DNA of 64,000 nucleotides from Dokdonia sp. Dokd-P16 (GCF_003095655.1 NZ_CP029151.1:1797001-1861000); one strand, 5' to 3'; shown: positions 1 to 8,950, counted from the first letter of the stretch. The notes: a model not told the origin generated them from the sequence alone. Program-made: numbers and translations.

Positions 1-1892
1 GGTATGCTCAAGAAGGTAAGGTTAAAGTTGCAGGAGAAAAATTTGAGGAATTTGCATACGTAAATGCACGTGATTTATACTCAAGAGTTGCAAATAGAGG
101 GTTTACCTCTCCAGAAGTTTTTTCAAAGCTAGGAGACTCTTATTACTTTACAGCAGACTATGCAGATGCAGTGCAATGGTATGAGAAGTTAGTTACTACA
201 GGAGAAGAAGTATCTCCTGAATATTATTTTAGATATGCACAGTCGCTTAAGAGTATTAAGAAATACGATAAAGCAGATAAAATGATGGCTGTATTCGTAC
301 AAATGAGCGGGACAGATACTCGAGGGGAAATGTTTGAGAAAGAACGTGATTACCTTAAGGAAATAGAAGCACAGTCTGGACGTTATGCTATAGAGCAAGT
401 TAATTTTAATACAGAGTTACAAGATTTTAGTCCAAGTTTCCTTGGTGAAAGAGTTGTGATTTCTTCAAACAGAAAGAGCAGTACTGGTGACTACATTCAT
501 GATTGGAATAATCAGCCTTTCTTAGATCTATATGTAGTAGATAATGCAAAAAGCGATAATCCATCTATTGAAAAATTTTCAAAAAATATAAATACTCCAT
601 ATCATGAGAGTAGCTCTGTCTTTACAGAAAGTGGAGATGAGATGTATTTTACACGTAACAATTACAGTAAAAAAACAAAGCTCAAAAGAGATGAAGCAGG
701 AACTACGAAATTAAAGTTGTACCATAGCTATAAGCGAGGTGGTGTATGGAGTATTCCAGAAGAGCTTCCTTTTAATAGTGATGAATACTCTACGGCGCAT
801 CCTGCATTGAGTCCTGATGGTACGATATTGTACTTTGCATCAGATATGCCAGGTACAAAAGGATTAAGTGATATATGGATGTCTACTATAAACGAAGATG
901 GCACTTATGGAACACCTATAAATCTAGGAAGCGAGATTAACACAGAAGGAAGAGAAACCTTTCCATTTGTGAGTAGCGACAACAAATTGTTTTATGCCAC
1001 AGATGGCCACGTAGGTCTTGGAGGATTGGATGTGTTTGTTACTCAATTAAGTGATGATGGTAAAGTAGGAGCTTCATATAATGTAGGAAAGCCTGTTAAT
1101 AGTAGTGCAGACGATTTTGGACTTATTTTAAGCGAGTCTAGAGGAACTGGATATTTTTCTTCTAATCGTGCATCTGGTCTAGGTAACGATGATATTTATA
1201 GCTTTACAAGAGATAGAAAGATTTTGACTAATTGCGCTCAAAACATCGTAGGTACTACTAGAGATGTAAAGACAGATGAGATACTTCCGCAAACTACAGT
1301 GACATTAAGAGATAAGGTAAACCAAGTTGTAGCAACGGTAACAAGTGATGATCTAGGAAAATTTACTTTTAGTGATGTAAATTGTAGTGAAACTTATGTA
1401 GTGCGAGGTGCAAAGGATACTTATGAGCCACACGAAGTTATTTTAACTACAAGTAGTGATGTAGGTGGTATTATAAATCGTGATGTTTATTTGAAGCCTG
1501 GAGCTCAACTTGTTATAGGAGGAGATCTTACTAATATACTAGAACTTAATCCAATTTATTTTGACTTTGATAAATCAAACATACGCCCAGATGCTGCTCT
1601 TGAACTAGAAAAGGTGATTGCGGTAATGCAACAGTATCCTACGTTAAAAATTGACGTTAGGTCACATACAGATAGTCGTGCCCCAGATGCTTACAACATG
1701 AAGCTCTCTCAACGTAGAAATGTATCTACAATACGCTATATTGTGCAGCAAGGCGGTATAGATGCTTCTAGGCTTACAGGTCGTGGCTATGGTGAAACGC
1801 AGCTTACAAATGCTTGTGCAAATGGCATAGAATGCTCAGAAGAAGAGCACCAGCTTAATAGAAGGTCAGAATTTATTATAATGGCAAAGTAA
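1..1892 (+). CDS. PorE-like OmpA-family envelope protein (5' truncated by window edge)
   Basis: The open frame runs in from the window edge (first full codon at base 3), so the N-terminus is missing and about 629 residues are visible. Domain order is TPR-like helices, then WD40/PD40-like propeller repeats (motifs such as LSPDGTILYFASD and SSNRASGLGNDDIYSF), then a carboxypeptidase-type regulatory domain, then a C-terminal OmpA peptidoglycan-binding domain (YFDFDKSNIRP and the RSHTDSR and LSQRR segments). This order is that of PorE-type proteins linked to the type IX secretion system, and of the OmpA proteins paired with PorP/SprF-like proteins. It probably sits in the periplasm or outer membrane and holds peptidoglycan. 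The missing upstream gene would be expected to be PorP/SprF-like (inference). A shared terminator follows. Confidence 0.85.
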   Translation, partial: YAQEGKVKVAGEKFEEFAYVNARDLYSRVANRGFTSPEVFSKLGDSYYFTADYADAVQWYEKLVTTGEEVSPEYYFRYAQSLKSIKKYDKADKMMAVFVQMSGTDTRGEMFEKERDYLKEIEAQSGRYAIEQVNFNTELQDFSPSFLGERVVISSNRKSSTGDYIHDWNNQPFLDLYVVDNAKSDNPSIEKFSKNINTPYHESSSVFTESGDEMYFTRNNYSKKTKLKRDEAGTTKLKLYHSYKRGGVWSIPEELPFNSDEYSTAHPALSPDGTILYFASDMPGTKGLSDIWMSTINEDGTYGTPINLGSEINTEGRETFPFVSSDNKLFYATDGHVGLGGLDVFVTQLSDDGKVGASYNVGKPVNSSADDFGLILSESRGTGYFSSNRASGLGNDDIYSFTRDRKILTNCAQNIVGTTRDVKTDEILPQTTVTLRDKVNQVVATVTSDDLGKFTFSDVNCSETYVVRGAKDTYEPHEVILTTSSDVGGIINRDVYLKPGAQLVIGGDLTNILELNPIYFDFDKSNIRPDAALELEKVIAVMQQYPTLKIDVRSHTDSRAPDAYNMKLSQRRNVSTIRYIVQQGGIDASRLTGRGYGETQLTNACANGIECSEEEHQLNRRSEFIIMAK

Positions 1893-1910
1893 AACCCATT
1901 TATAACTTAT

Positions 1911-1947
1911 AAAAAAACCTCGCTCATATACTGAGCGAGGTTTTTTT
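1911..1947. terminator. Bidirectional rho-independent terminator
   Basis: Stem CCTCGCTCA / TGAGCGAGG (1918-1926 with 1932-1940), five-base loop, seven A on the left and seven T on the right, so it works on both strands. It lies between the convergent OmpA-family gene and the amidohydrolase gene. Confidence 0.9.
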
Positions 1948-2013
1948 ATGGGTAATGTTGAGCTTCTTAAACCATTGAGGAAATGAGCGTCAATTGATAT
2001 TACTTGGGTTTCT

Positions 2014-3291
2014 TTACTGCTTATATACAATACCGTTCTTCATGACAAATGAAACACGCTCTGTCGTTGTGATGTCTTGCGTAGGGTCATTATCTGTTGC
2101 AACAATGTCTGCAAGATATCCAGCAGCAATTACCCCTAACTTACCTTCCATATCTAATAGCTTTCCATTTGTGATGGTAGCAGATTGGATAGCGAACATA
2201 GGTGACCATCCATATTCAGTCATGTAGCGAAATTCCTTTGCATTCTCTCCGTGAGGAAATACGCCTGCATCTGTTCCAAAAGCGATGTTTACTCCAGATT
2301 GTGCAACCATGGTAAATGTCTTTTTAAGTGTAGCATCTACTTTTTCAATCTTAGGAATAATAATGTCTGGATAGTAGCCTTTTACTTTTGCTTTCTCTGC
2401 AACATATTTTCCTGCAGATAGCGTAGGGACAAGGTAGGTGCCATGTTGTTTCATGAGTTTTACGGTTTCTTCATCCATAAAGGAGCCGTGTTCTATAGTC
2501 TGTACACCTGCTTTAATAGCGCGTTCCATTCCCTCTTTTCCGTGAGCATGCGCAGCGACGTGCATTCCGTATTCTTTGGCGGTGCGCACAATCTCATCTA
2601 CCTCCTCTTGGCGAAACTGTGGGTTGTCTCCATTCTTACTGACACTGAGTACGCCGCCAGTTGCGGTAATCTTTATAAGATCAGCGCCATTTTTATAGCG
2701 TTGTCTTACTGCTTTTCTAGCATCGTCTACACTATTAATAACCCCTTCAGCCGGACCAGGATCTCCCATATTCACCTTTTTAAAGCCATTTGTAGGATCT
2801 GCATGACCTCCAGTGGTTCCTATAGCCTTTTCGGCAGTAAAGATGCGTGGACCTCTCGTGGTGCCGTTATTTATAGCATTTCTTAGAGATACATTTACAC
2901 CACTTCCTCCTAGATCTCGTACAGTAGTAAATCCTGCCATGAGTGTTCTCTCTGCAATTTCGGCAGCAGTAAAGGCTACATCTGCCTCATTTTTAGTAAA
3001 GGTTTCCAAATATTTCTTTGGATTGGTCTCACTTTCGACGTGCACGTGCATATCTATAAAGCCAGGCATTACTGTCTTTGACTTAAGATCAATAATGGTC
3101 TGGCCACTTTTCGCGGAAGCGTAACCTTTCTCAACTTTTATAATGCTATTGCCTAAAATGGTTACCGTTTGTTCGGTTAAAACTTTTCCATTATTAGTAT
3201 CAATCAGTTTCCCGCAATGGAGAAGCGTTTCTTGACCCGATAGCATAAAACTTGTAAATACGACAAGTAGTAGAGAGAGGTGGTATTTCAT
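2014..3291 (-). CDS. Secreted metal-dependent amidohydrolase (imidazolonepropionase/prolidase-like)
   Basis: 425 aa with an N-terminal signal peptide (about residues 1-19). Amidohydrolase-superfamily metal ligands are visible: HVHV after MPGFIDM, a lysine in LIKITATGG that could be carboxylated, HAHG, EHGSF and the aspartate in FGTDAG. This layout is that of the Xaa-Pro dipeptidase/imidazolonepropionase-like group, whose known members hydrolyse dipeptides such as Xaa-Arg or Xaa-Pro. The exact substrate cannot be read from sequence. The ATG lies 3 bp after the stop of the upstream DegT aminotransferase gene, so they are probably co-transcribed. A variant of the TTTCGCGAAA palindrome with one changed base lies inside the gene near 3110. 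Confidence 0.85.
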   Translation of the reverse strand: MKYHLSLLLVVFTSFMLSGQETLLHCGKLIDTNNGKVLTEQTVTILGNSIIKVEKGYASAKSGQTIIDLKSKTVMPGFIDMHVHVESETNPKKYLETFTKNEADVAFTAAEIAERTLMAGFTTVRDLGGSGVNVSLRNAINNGTTRGPRIFTAEKAIGTTGGHADPTNGFKKVNMGDPGPAEGVINSVDDARKAVRQRYKNGADLIKITATGGVLSVSKNGDNPQFRQEEVDEIVRTAKEYGMHVAAHAHGKEGMERAIKAGVQTIEHGSFMDEETVKLMKQHGTYLVPTLSAGKYVAEKAKVKGYYPDIIIPKIEKVDATLKKTFTMVAQSGVNIAFGTDAGVFPHGENAKEFRYMTEYGWSPMFAIQSATITNGKLLDMEGKLGVIAAGYLADIVATDNDPTQDITTTERVSFVMKNGIVYKQ

Positions 3292-3294
3292 AGC

Positions 3295-4428
3295 TTATTT
3301 ATTTACAAAATCAATAATAGTTTTAGTTATAAATGCGATTTGATCATCCTCTAGTTCTGTGTGCATAGGTAAAGAGATACAATCCTTTACAATAGCATTA
3401 GTCACTGGGAAGTCTGCCTCATTATAGCGAGTATCTTTATACGCCTTCTGGCTGTGTAGTGGTATTGGGTAGTACACTCCACAAGGAATACCATTTTCAT
3501 TAAGATGTTTTACTAGCGTATCGCGATCTGTATCTTTCACTCGAAGTGTGTACTGGTGAAAGACGTGGCAATCACAGCTGTCACATATAAATGGAGTTAT
3601 AATTTTAGGCTCATTTGTAAAAGCGGCAGTGTACTTACGTGCAGCATCCCTTCTAGCCTTGTTGTAACTGTCTAAATGAGGTAATTTTGCTCTAAGTACC
3701 GCAGCTTGTATGGAGTCTAGCCTACTATTAACACCTACTACGTCGTGGTGATAACGTTCATACATACCATGGTTTACTATTCCTCTAATGGTGTGAGCTA
3801 GCTCATCATCATTTGTAAAAATAGCACCACCATCACCGTAGCATCCTAGATTTTTAGATGGAAAGAAAGACGTTGTACCTACGTGTCCTATACCACCAGT
3901 TTTGACTTTCTGTCCGTCACGGCCAGTAAATGTAGAACCTATTCCTTGTGCGTTATCTTCTATTACGTAAAGATTGTGCTCCTTAGCAAGATTCATAATG
4001 GCATCCATATTTGCTGCCATTCCAAAAAGATGCACAGGTACAATTGCTTTAGTTTTTGGAGTAATTGCCTTTTTTATGGCTTCAATATCGATGTTAAAGT
4101 TTACGGGGTCAACATCTACTAGCACCGGTGTAAGCTTTAAAAGCGCAATAACTTCTACGGTAGCGGCAAATGTAAAATCTGCAGTGATTACTTCGTCACC
4201 TTGCTCTAGACCTAGACCCATCATAGCAATTTGTAAAGCGTCTGTGCCGTTTGCACAAGGAATAACATTTTTTACTCCTAGGTATTCCTCTAGTTCTTTT
4301 TGAAAGGCGTGTACTTCTGGTCCGTTTACAAAAGCGGTATTTTCAATCACCTCCATGATTGAGCTATCAACTCGTTCTTTGATCTGTGCATATTGACCTT
4401 TAAGGTCGACCATTTGAATTTTTTTCAT
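3295..4428 (-). CDS. DegT/DnrJ/EryC1/StrS-family sugar aminotransferase
   Basis: PLP-dependent aminotransferase of the nucleotide-sugar type, which aminates keto-sugars for cell-surface glycans. The start chosen is ATG at 4428 (protein begins MKKIQMVDLKGQY), giving 377 aa. An in-frame codon 36 bp further upstream would add an atypical cysteine- and histidine-containing extension. The PLP lysine is Lys192 in SFFPSKNLG. VIEDNAQGIG carries the conserved aspartate, and the substrate-end motif GVYYPIPLH is present. No sugar dehydratase or glycosyltransferase lies beside it, so the final sugar is unknown. It is followed at 3 bp by the amidohydrolase gene. The gene to its right, waaA, is divergent. 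Confidence 0.88.
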   Translation of the reverse strand: MKKIQMVDLKGQYAQIKERVDSSIMEVIENTAFVNGPEVHAFQKELEEYLGVKNVIPCANGTDALQIAMMGLGLEQGDEVITADFTFAATVEVIALLKLTPVLVDVDPVNFNIDIEAIKKAITPKTKAIVPVHLFGMAANMDAIMNLAKEHNLYVIEDNAQGIGSTFTGRDGQKVKTGGIGHVGTTSFFPSKNLGCYGDGGAIFTNDDELAHTIRGIVNHGMYERYHHDVVGVNSRLDSIQAAVLRAKLPHLDSYNKARRDAARKYTAAFTNEPKIITPFICDSCDCHVFHQYTLRVKDTDRDTLVKHLNENGIPCGVYYPIPLHSQKAYKDTRYNEADFPVTNAIVKDCISLPMHTELEDDQIAFITKTIIDFVNK

Positions 4429-4565
4429 CGTATAGTGGGAGGGAAGCAAGTGGCAACCCTGCAAGTGTAGTTATAAATAAATGTGTTTTTTCACACGAAA
4501 CGAAATTACAAAAACTACAACCGCTTAACAATCTATTTATAGAACAAAGCACTATTTTTGAAACC

Positions 4566-5798
4566 ATGCATAAATTGTATTCTCTTTTAATCAGGCTTAT
4601 TCAAGCGCTAATTCCAGTAGCTGGTTTTTTTAATGCAAAGCTTAAGAAGTCGATAGTAGGACGTAAGCACACCTTGAAAATCCTTAAACGAGAAATCATA
4701 GCTGGCAAGCCTACTATCTGGATGCATGCAGCCTCTTTAGGAGAATACGAGCAAGGAGTACCTGTTCTTGAGGAGTTAAAAAAGAAGTATCCAGAGCACC
4801 AGATGGTAATTAGCTTTTTCTCGCCTTCTGGTTATGAGATCAAAAAGAATAACGCTTTCGCGAAAGCTACCGTTTACCTGCCATTTGACACCCCAAAAAA
4901 TGTTTCTAGGTTTTTAGATATAGTATCTCCAGAGATGGTGTTTCTTGTGAAATATGAATTCTGGCCGAACTATTTAAGCGAACTCAAACGCCGAAGGATT
5001 CGCACTTTTTTAATTTCAGGGGTATTTAGGGAAAGTCAGCCATTTTTTAAACCTTATGGAAAGTGGATGACAGCATCTCTCAAAAGTTTTGAGCACTTTT
5101 TTTTGCAAAACGAAGATTCGGCAACTGTATTACAGAAGTTGGGATTTGAAAATTTTAGCGTAAGTGGAGATACCAGATATGATAGAGTGAGTCATCAAAT
5201 CGAAATGGACAACACCTTAGATTTTGTCCATACTTTTAAGAATGACAAAACATGTGTAGTGTGTGGCAGTACTTGGGCAGAAGATGATGCTGTGATTGTA
5301 AATTATATCAATAGGAATGAAGGCGCAGCAAAATTTATCATAGCACCGCATGAAATTAAGCCTGAGAAAATTGCACTGCTAGCCTCAAGTATTAAGGGCA
5401 GAGTAATGCTATACTCTCAAATGAGTGCAGCGTCACTGGCGTCTTGCGATGTATTGATTATAGATACTATAGGTCTTCTTACTAAAATATATAGCTATGC
5501 AGATATTGCTTACGTGGGTGGAGCGATGGGAACTACAGGACTGCATAATATTCTTGAGCCAGCAACCTTTGGTGTACCCATAATTACTGGAGGGAATTTT
5601 GATAAGTTTCCCGAGGCAAAAAAACTACAGCAACTCGCAGGACTTTATGCCGTAACTAATCAGGCCGAATTTGATGAGCGTCTATCCAAATTAATCTTAG
5701 ATGAAAAATTTAGAGCGCAAACAGGGATGATTGCGGGACACTTTATTAATAGTAATACGGGTGCCACAAAAGCGATTGTTGACTACTTAAGTAATTAG
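4566..5798 (+). CDS. waaA: 3-deoxy-D-manno-octulosonic acid (Kdo) transferase
   Basis: 410 aa, standard length for WaaA/KdtA. It transfers Kdo from CMP-Kdo to lipid A precursor at the inner face of the cytoplasmic membrane. Residues 1-22 form a membrane anchor. Glu60 in MHAASLGE is the expected catalytic base, and the GT30 motifs ISFFSPSGYE and YVGGAMGTTGLHNILEPA are present. The gene carries a TTTCGCGAAA palindrome (4856-4865) that is translated as AFAKA, apparently tolerated within the N-terminal domain. It is divergent from the DegT aminotransferase and is followed by a convergent DUF2461 gene. Confidence 0.93.
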   Translation: MHKLYSLLIRLIQALIPVAGFFNAKLKKSIVGRKHTLKILKREIIAGKPTIWMHAASLGEYEQGVPVLEELKKKYPEHQMVISFFSPSGYEIKKNNAFAKATVYLPFDTPKNVSRFLDIVSPEMVFLVKYEFWPNYLSELKRRRIRTFLISGVFRESQPFFKPYGKWMTASLKSFEHFFLQNEDSATVLQKLGFENFSVSGDTRYDRVSHQIEMDNTLDFVHTFKNDKTCVVCGSTWAEDDAVIVNYINRNEGAAKFIIAPHEIKPEKIALLASSIKGRVMLYSQMSAASLASCDVLIIDTIGLLTKIYSYADIAYVGGAMGTTGLHNILEPATFGVPIITGGNFDKFPEAKKLQQLAGLYAVTNQAEFDERLSKLILDEKFRAQTGMIAGHFINSNTGATKAIVDYLSN

Positions 5799-5823
5799 CT
5801 TGCTCAAGACTAAAGGACGGTTT

Positions 5824-6483
5824 CTAAGTTACTATAGATACAGCCTCTCTTAAGTATCTTCTAAAGGAGAGCATCTCTTTATAGACTGTTATAATTCTTT
5901 TTTCAAAATCATCTGCTAGTACTTGTTCTTGTGAGAGTGTCACTTCTACTGCAAACGTTTTGTTTCTTAATAAATCTATGTGTGGGTGATCTTTAGAAAA
6001 TCCTTTTGGAGCTGTTTTAAGTTTATCGTCTTCCCACAAACCGCCAAATGTTTTTACAAAACTAGGTTTGTTTATAATAGCTTTTAACTCCTCACCATTA
6101 TAATCTATGGCTTCGCGTATACTTTGTAAAATTTCTTTTTTAGGCCTCCAAAAACCTCCTGCTAGTAAATTCTGACTGAGACCTATTTCAATATAAAAAT
6201 CTCCTTGTTTTGTTTTCTGGTCGAGTCCTGCACCTATGTGATCTTTGTAAATAGGTTTGTTAGGATGAAACATCAAATTGTTATTGATGCGATTAATTGC
6301 TTTTTTGCCTGGGGTGTCAAAATACTCAGTATCAAATTGGGCGAGTTTGTCATTTAAGTGATTAAGCCATTTGATGTGATTATCTCGTACATGATGATAC
6401 TCATTTCTATGAGCATCCATCCACTCTTTTGTGTTGTTCTGTTGTAGTCGTTCTAAGAAATTGTAAGTGTCTCTAAAATTCAT
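5824..6483 (-). CDS. DUF2461 family protein
   Basis: 219 aa with the features of the DUF2461/TIGR02453 family: N-terminal FLERLQQNNTKEWMDAHR, central RINNNLMFHPNKPIYKDHIG, and C-terminal FSKDHPHIDLLRNKTFAV. Members are widespread soluble proteins of unknown function. There is no signal peptide or membrane segment. It stands alone on this strand, convergent with waaA. I cannot assign a reaction. Confidence 0.85.
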   Translation of the reverse strand: MNFRDTYNFLERLQQNNTKEWMDAHRNEYHHVRDNHIKWLNHLNDKLAQFDTEYFDTPGKKAINRINNNLMFHPNKPIYKDHIGAGLDQKTKQGDFYIEIGLSQNLLAGGFWRPKKEILQSIREAIDYNGEELKAIINKPSFVKTFGGLWEDDKLKTAPKGFSKDHPHIDLLRNKTFAVEVTLSQEQVLADDFEKRIITVYKEMLSFRRYLREAVSIVT

Positions 6484-6623
6484 GAAAATAAAATTAACAG
6501 TTTTTATCTATAAATGAGCTAGATATTCAAAAGTTAACGAATGGTTTGGAAAACCTTGGTTATAAATTGTGCTTTACGGCATTATTACTAAGATACATTT
6601 GTGCTCTAAACAACCATCAAATT

Positions 6624-6845
6624 ATGAAAACAAGAAATATTACAATTATCGCACTATTAATTGCATCATTTACAATAGCAAGCTGCAGAGAGACTGAGGT
6701 AAAAGAAACTACAGTTGTAAAAGAAGTTCAGGTAGAAACTGAAAGAGAAAGTGAAGGCATCTTAGAAAGAGCAGCAAAGAAGGTAGATAATAAAGTAAAC
6801 GAAGAAATTAACGAAGAGATAGAAAAAATAGGAGACGACAACTAA
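6624..6845 (+). CDS. Small lipoprotein, charged
   Basis: 73 aa when started at ATG 6624. The longer in-frame start at 6546 gives a poor leader, while from 6624 a classic lipoprotein signal appears (positive start, hydrophobic core, lipobox ASC). After the cysteine come Arg-Glu and then an alternating Lys/Glu-rich tail likely to be helical or disordered. It is first of three consecutive small lipoprotein genes on this strand. The function is unknown. The shared C-(R/K)-E start with its neighbours suggests common sorting (inference). Confidence 0.7.
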   Translation: MKTRNITIIALLIASFTIASCRETEVKETTVVKEVQVETERESEGILERAAKKVDNKVNEEINEEIEKIGDDN

Positions 6846-6895
6846 AAGTCGCTCACGTTCGTATATCATTTAATTAACTATTTAATTTATTCAAA

Positions 6896-7123
6896 ATGAA
6901 AAGAATTTTTTTAAGTCTAACACTTGTAGCTCTTTTAGGAACGTCATTTACCCTTACTTCTTGTAGAGAGAATAAAACTGTGGAAGTATCTACAGATAAT
7001 GATGATGTAGAAGATGCAATGGATGATGTAGAAGACGCTATGGATGATGCTGGAGATGCTATAGGAGAAGGTGTTGACGAGATCAAAGAGAATACAGGAA
7101 CTGGCGGCACAGACGATAATTAA
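6896..7123 (+). CDS. Small acidic lipoprotein
   Basis: 75 aa. The lipoprotein signal ends in TSC followed by RE. The mature part is very acidic and contains a short tandem repeat (DVEDAMDD repeated, then DAGDAIGEG), so it is probably disordered or an amphipathic helix. Located 50 bp after the previous lipoprotein gene. An antisense open frame across it is an artefact of the repetitive codons. Function unknown. Confidence 0.75.
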   Translation: MKRIFLSLTLVALLGTSFTLTSCRENKTVEVSTDNDDVEDAMDDVEDAMDDAGDAIGEGVDEIKENTGTGGTDDN

Positions 7124-7163
7124 GTCTAGTAACCACTTGTTTTAACAACCAAAATTTAAAATT

Positions 7164-7403
7164 ATGAAATCATTAAAAATAGGAGCTTTAGCTCTTGGTA
7201 TTCTTGCAGTATCATTTACATCTTGTAAAGAAAAGAAAACTGAGGCCGAAGTTATTATAGAAGAAGCAAAGGCTAATGGTGAAGTAACTAAGGAAAAAGA
7301 TACTGACGATGGCTACAAATTAAAGGTAGAAGGCGTAGATGGTTCTGAAACTAAGGTAAAAGTAGATGAAGACGGAGAAGTAAAAGTAAAAACTGATAAC
7401 TAG
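7164..7403 (+). CDS. Small lipoprotein with Lys/Glu/Asp-rich tail
   Basis: 79 aa, lipobox FTSC followed by KE. The mature part is built of charged short beta-like repeats (YKLKVEGVDGSE, TKVKVDEDGE, VKVKTDN). It is third of the small-lipoprotein run and ends just before a strong shared terminator. No recognised domain. An envelope role is inferred only from the lipid anchor. Confidence 0.75.
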   Translation: MKSLKIGALALGILAVSFTSCKEKKTEAEVIIEEAKANGEVTKEKDTDDGYKLKVEGVDGSETKVKVDEDGEVKVKTDN

Positions 7404-7421
7404 TAATCAAGTTTGTATTGT

Positions 7422-7460
7422 AAAAAGGTCGATAGCTCATTGAGTTATCGACCTTTTTTT
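7422..7460. terminator. Bidirectional rho-independent terminator
   Basis: GGTCGATAGCT pairs with AGTTATCGACC (7427-7437 with 7443-7453, one G-U pair) with A-run left and T-run right. It serves the lipoprotein genes on + and the XRE/S24 regulator gene on -, whose stop overlaps the T-run. Confidence 0.88.
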
Positions 7461-8229
7461 ATGCTTTAAATTGTGTCATTTGTGCTTTGAGATCGAGCAT
7501 GGATTGCTGGAGTTCCTTAAGTAAACTATTGCTACTTCCTTCGTCAAGATTAAAAGTGAGCTTACTATTAACCTGCCATATTTCTTGAATGTCACTTATC
7601 GCTACTTCGTAAGGCACATACTCTTCATTTATAGATATTAATAAGACCTTTTTTGAATCTGGCAATTTCTGCAATTTCTTAACGACTACCGCGTCTTGTA
7701 AGACAATGACATACACTTTATTGTCACTAGCGTAGTCTAAGCTCTCCACTCCTTTAGCAAGTACCCAATCTTCTGGTCTAAAACTAGGCATCATACTGTC
7801 GCCTTCTATTTGAAAACCTCTATAAGTAGCATTGCGATACTGCGGGATAGGAAAATCAAAGGCAGGTAGTTTTTGATACCATTCTACATCTGCAATATTA
7901 TTAGGATATCCAGCAGCTGCTTTTTGATTTACCAGCACCATGTTTTCATTATCATCTTTATCGACTACAACAACCTTAGGACTTACATCACTTTTGTCTG
8001 TATTGAGATGTTTTTGCTTGCTATAGCCATAAATCCATAATGGATTGATATTAAAGAGTCTCAATAGCTCAGTAATAACTTGTCCAGATAGTTTTGTTCT
8101 ACCACGTTCTATATCTGCCGTGCTATTTTTTATTCCTAATTTATCTGCAAATTCTGCTTGTGTGAAGTCGTGATCTTCTCGTACTTCTTTAAATCTGCGT
8201 ATTTCTGAAGGTAAATCGTTTATGCCCAT
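7459..8229 (-). CDS. XRE-family repressor with S24 (LexA/CI-like) peptidase domain
   Basis: 256 aa. An N-terminal helix-turn-helix of Cro/CI type (about residues 8-62, DFTQAEFADKLGI) is followed by a linker and an S24 peptidase-like domain with Ser145 in GDSMMPSF and Lys184/Lys185 in VVVKKL, the Ser-Lys dyad spacing seen in LexA/UmuD-type proteins. An Ala106-Gly107 bond in KAAAGYP is placed like the self-cleavage site of this family, so DNA damage or another signal could inactivate it. The C-terminus has a short coiled coil. There are no phage genes nearby, so it looks like a chromosomal stress regulator. A perfect-arm inverted repeat sits just upstream (8249-8263) and may be its own operator. 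Confidence 0.88.
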   Translation of the reverse strand: MGINDLPSEIRRFKEVREDHDFTQAEFADKLGIKNSTADIERGRTKLSGQVITELLRLFNINPLWIYGYSKQKHLNTDKSDVSPKVVVVDKDDNENMVLVNQKAAAGYPNNIADVEWYQKLPAFDFPIPQYRNATYRGFQIEGDSMMPSFRPEDWVLAKGVESLDYASDNKVYVIVLQDAVVVKKLQKLPDSKKVLLISINEEYVPYEVAISDIQEIWQVNSKLTFNLDEGSSNSLLKELQQSMLDLKAQMTQFKA

Positions 8230-8248
8230 AGGGTAAATGTATGAAAAT

Positions 8249-8263
8249 TAGGAATAATTCCTA
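8249..8263. promoter_or_regulatory. Candidate operator of the XRE/S24 repressor
   Basis: TAGGAAT-A-ATTCCTA: two perfect 7-bp arms around one central base, 20 bp upstream of the repressor start codon. Position and symmetry fit autoregulation by a dimeric HTH protein; binding is inferred. Confidence 0.45.
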
Positions 8264-8467
8264 CCATAAATTGTTTTATTAATTTTTTTAGAAATATTCA
8301 AGAAATGCATTCCAAATCAAGATTTATCTTAAATCGTTAAGATTTTGACGTAATACCTAAGAAATTTGCATTTTGTCGATAATCACTCTAGATATTAAAT
8401 ATTTTATGTTATGAGAATGTGAAATTATGTTAAATTCGCGCATCTAATTATCCAAACAAATTCAATT

Positions 8468-8893
8468 ATGAAAAGATTTATTTTAAATGTTGCTGCTTTA
8501 GCATTAATCGTAGGAGCTGTTTCTTGTAGAGAAATGGAAGAGAAAGCAAATGAAGCTGGAAATGCTGTTGAAAACGCTGCAAATTCAACTGGTGATGCTC
8601 TTAATGACGCAGGAAATTCTGTGAAAGATGCTGCTGGTGAAGCTGCTGATGCTGCTGGAAATGCTGCAAGCGAAGCAGGAAATGCTATCGAAAATGCTGC
8701 CGATGCAACTATGGAAGGTGCAAAGGATGCTGCAAACGCAACTGGTGATGCTGTTAAGGATGCTGCAAATGCAACAAAAGACGCTGCAAACAATGCTGTA
8801 AATGCAACTAAAGATGCTGCAAACAACGCTGCAAATGCAACTAAAGATGCTGCAACTAAAGCTGGTGATGCTGTAAAAAAAGCAGTAAACTAA
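8468..8893 (+). CDS. Alanine-rich repeat lipoprotein (LEA/apolipoprotein-like)
   Basis: 141 aa. The signal peptide ends in a lipobox (AVSC) followed by RE, as in the two nearest + strand lipoproteins. The whole mature part is Ala/Asp/Asn/Lys repeats of about 11 residues (for example NATKDAANNA and VKDAANATKD), predicted to be one long amphipathic helix like late-embryogenesis-abundant proteins. Such helices are associated with desiccation, cold or membrane stress in known LEA proteins; the role here is inference. The gene has its own strong terminator and lies behind a 238-bp intergenic region that also holds the divergent XRE promoter, so the two may be co-regulated. Confidence 0.8.
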   Translation: MKRFILNVAALALIVGAVSCREMEEKANEAGNAVENAANSTGDALNDAGNSVKDAAGEAADAAGNAASEAGNAIENAADATMEGAKDAANATGDAVKDAANATKDAANNAVNATKDAANNAANATKDAATKAGDAVKKAVN

Positions 8894-8950
8894 TTTATAT
8901 ATAGTTTACAAAAATTATAATGTATAAAAACATTGTAATTTTTAGACAAT

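Noticed and set aside
6546-6623. Longer start for the first small lipoprotein
   Set aside because: It would bury the lipoprotein signal behind 26 residues; ATG at 6624 gives a normal signal.
6874-7110. Antisense open frame over the acidic lipoprotein
   Set aside because: A shadow of the GAT/GAA-rich repeats; Ser/Pro low complexity without a plausible start region.
7459-8229. XRE/S24 gene as evidence of a prophage
   Set aside because: No integrase, terminase, capsid or tail gene in the surroundings; neighbours are ordinary chromosomal genes.
8425-8826. Antisense open frame of 133 codons over the alanine-rich lipoprotein
   Set aside because: Alanine/serine/phenylalanine-only translation is a shadow of the repetitive codons on the other strand; the + strand protein has a lipobox and terminator.
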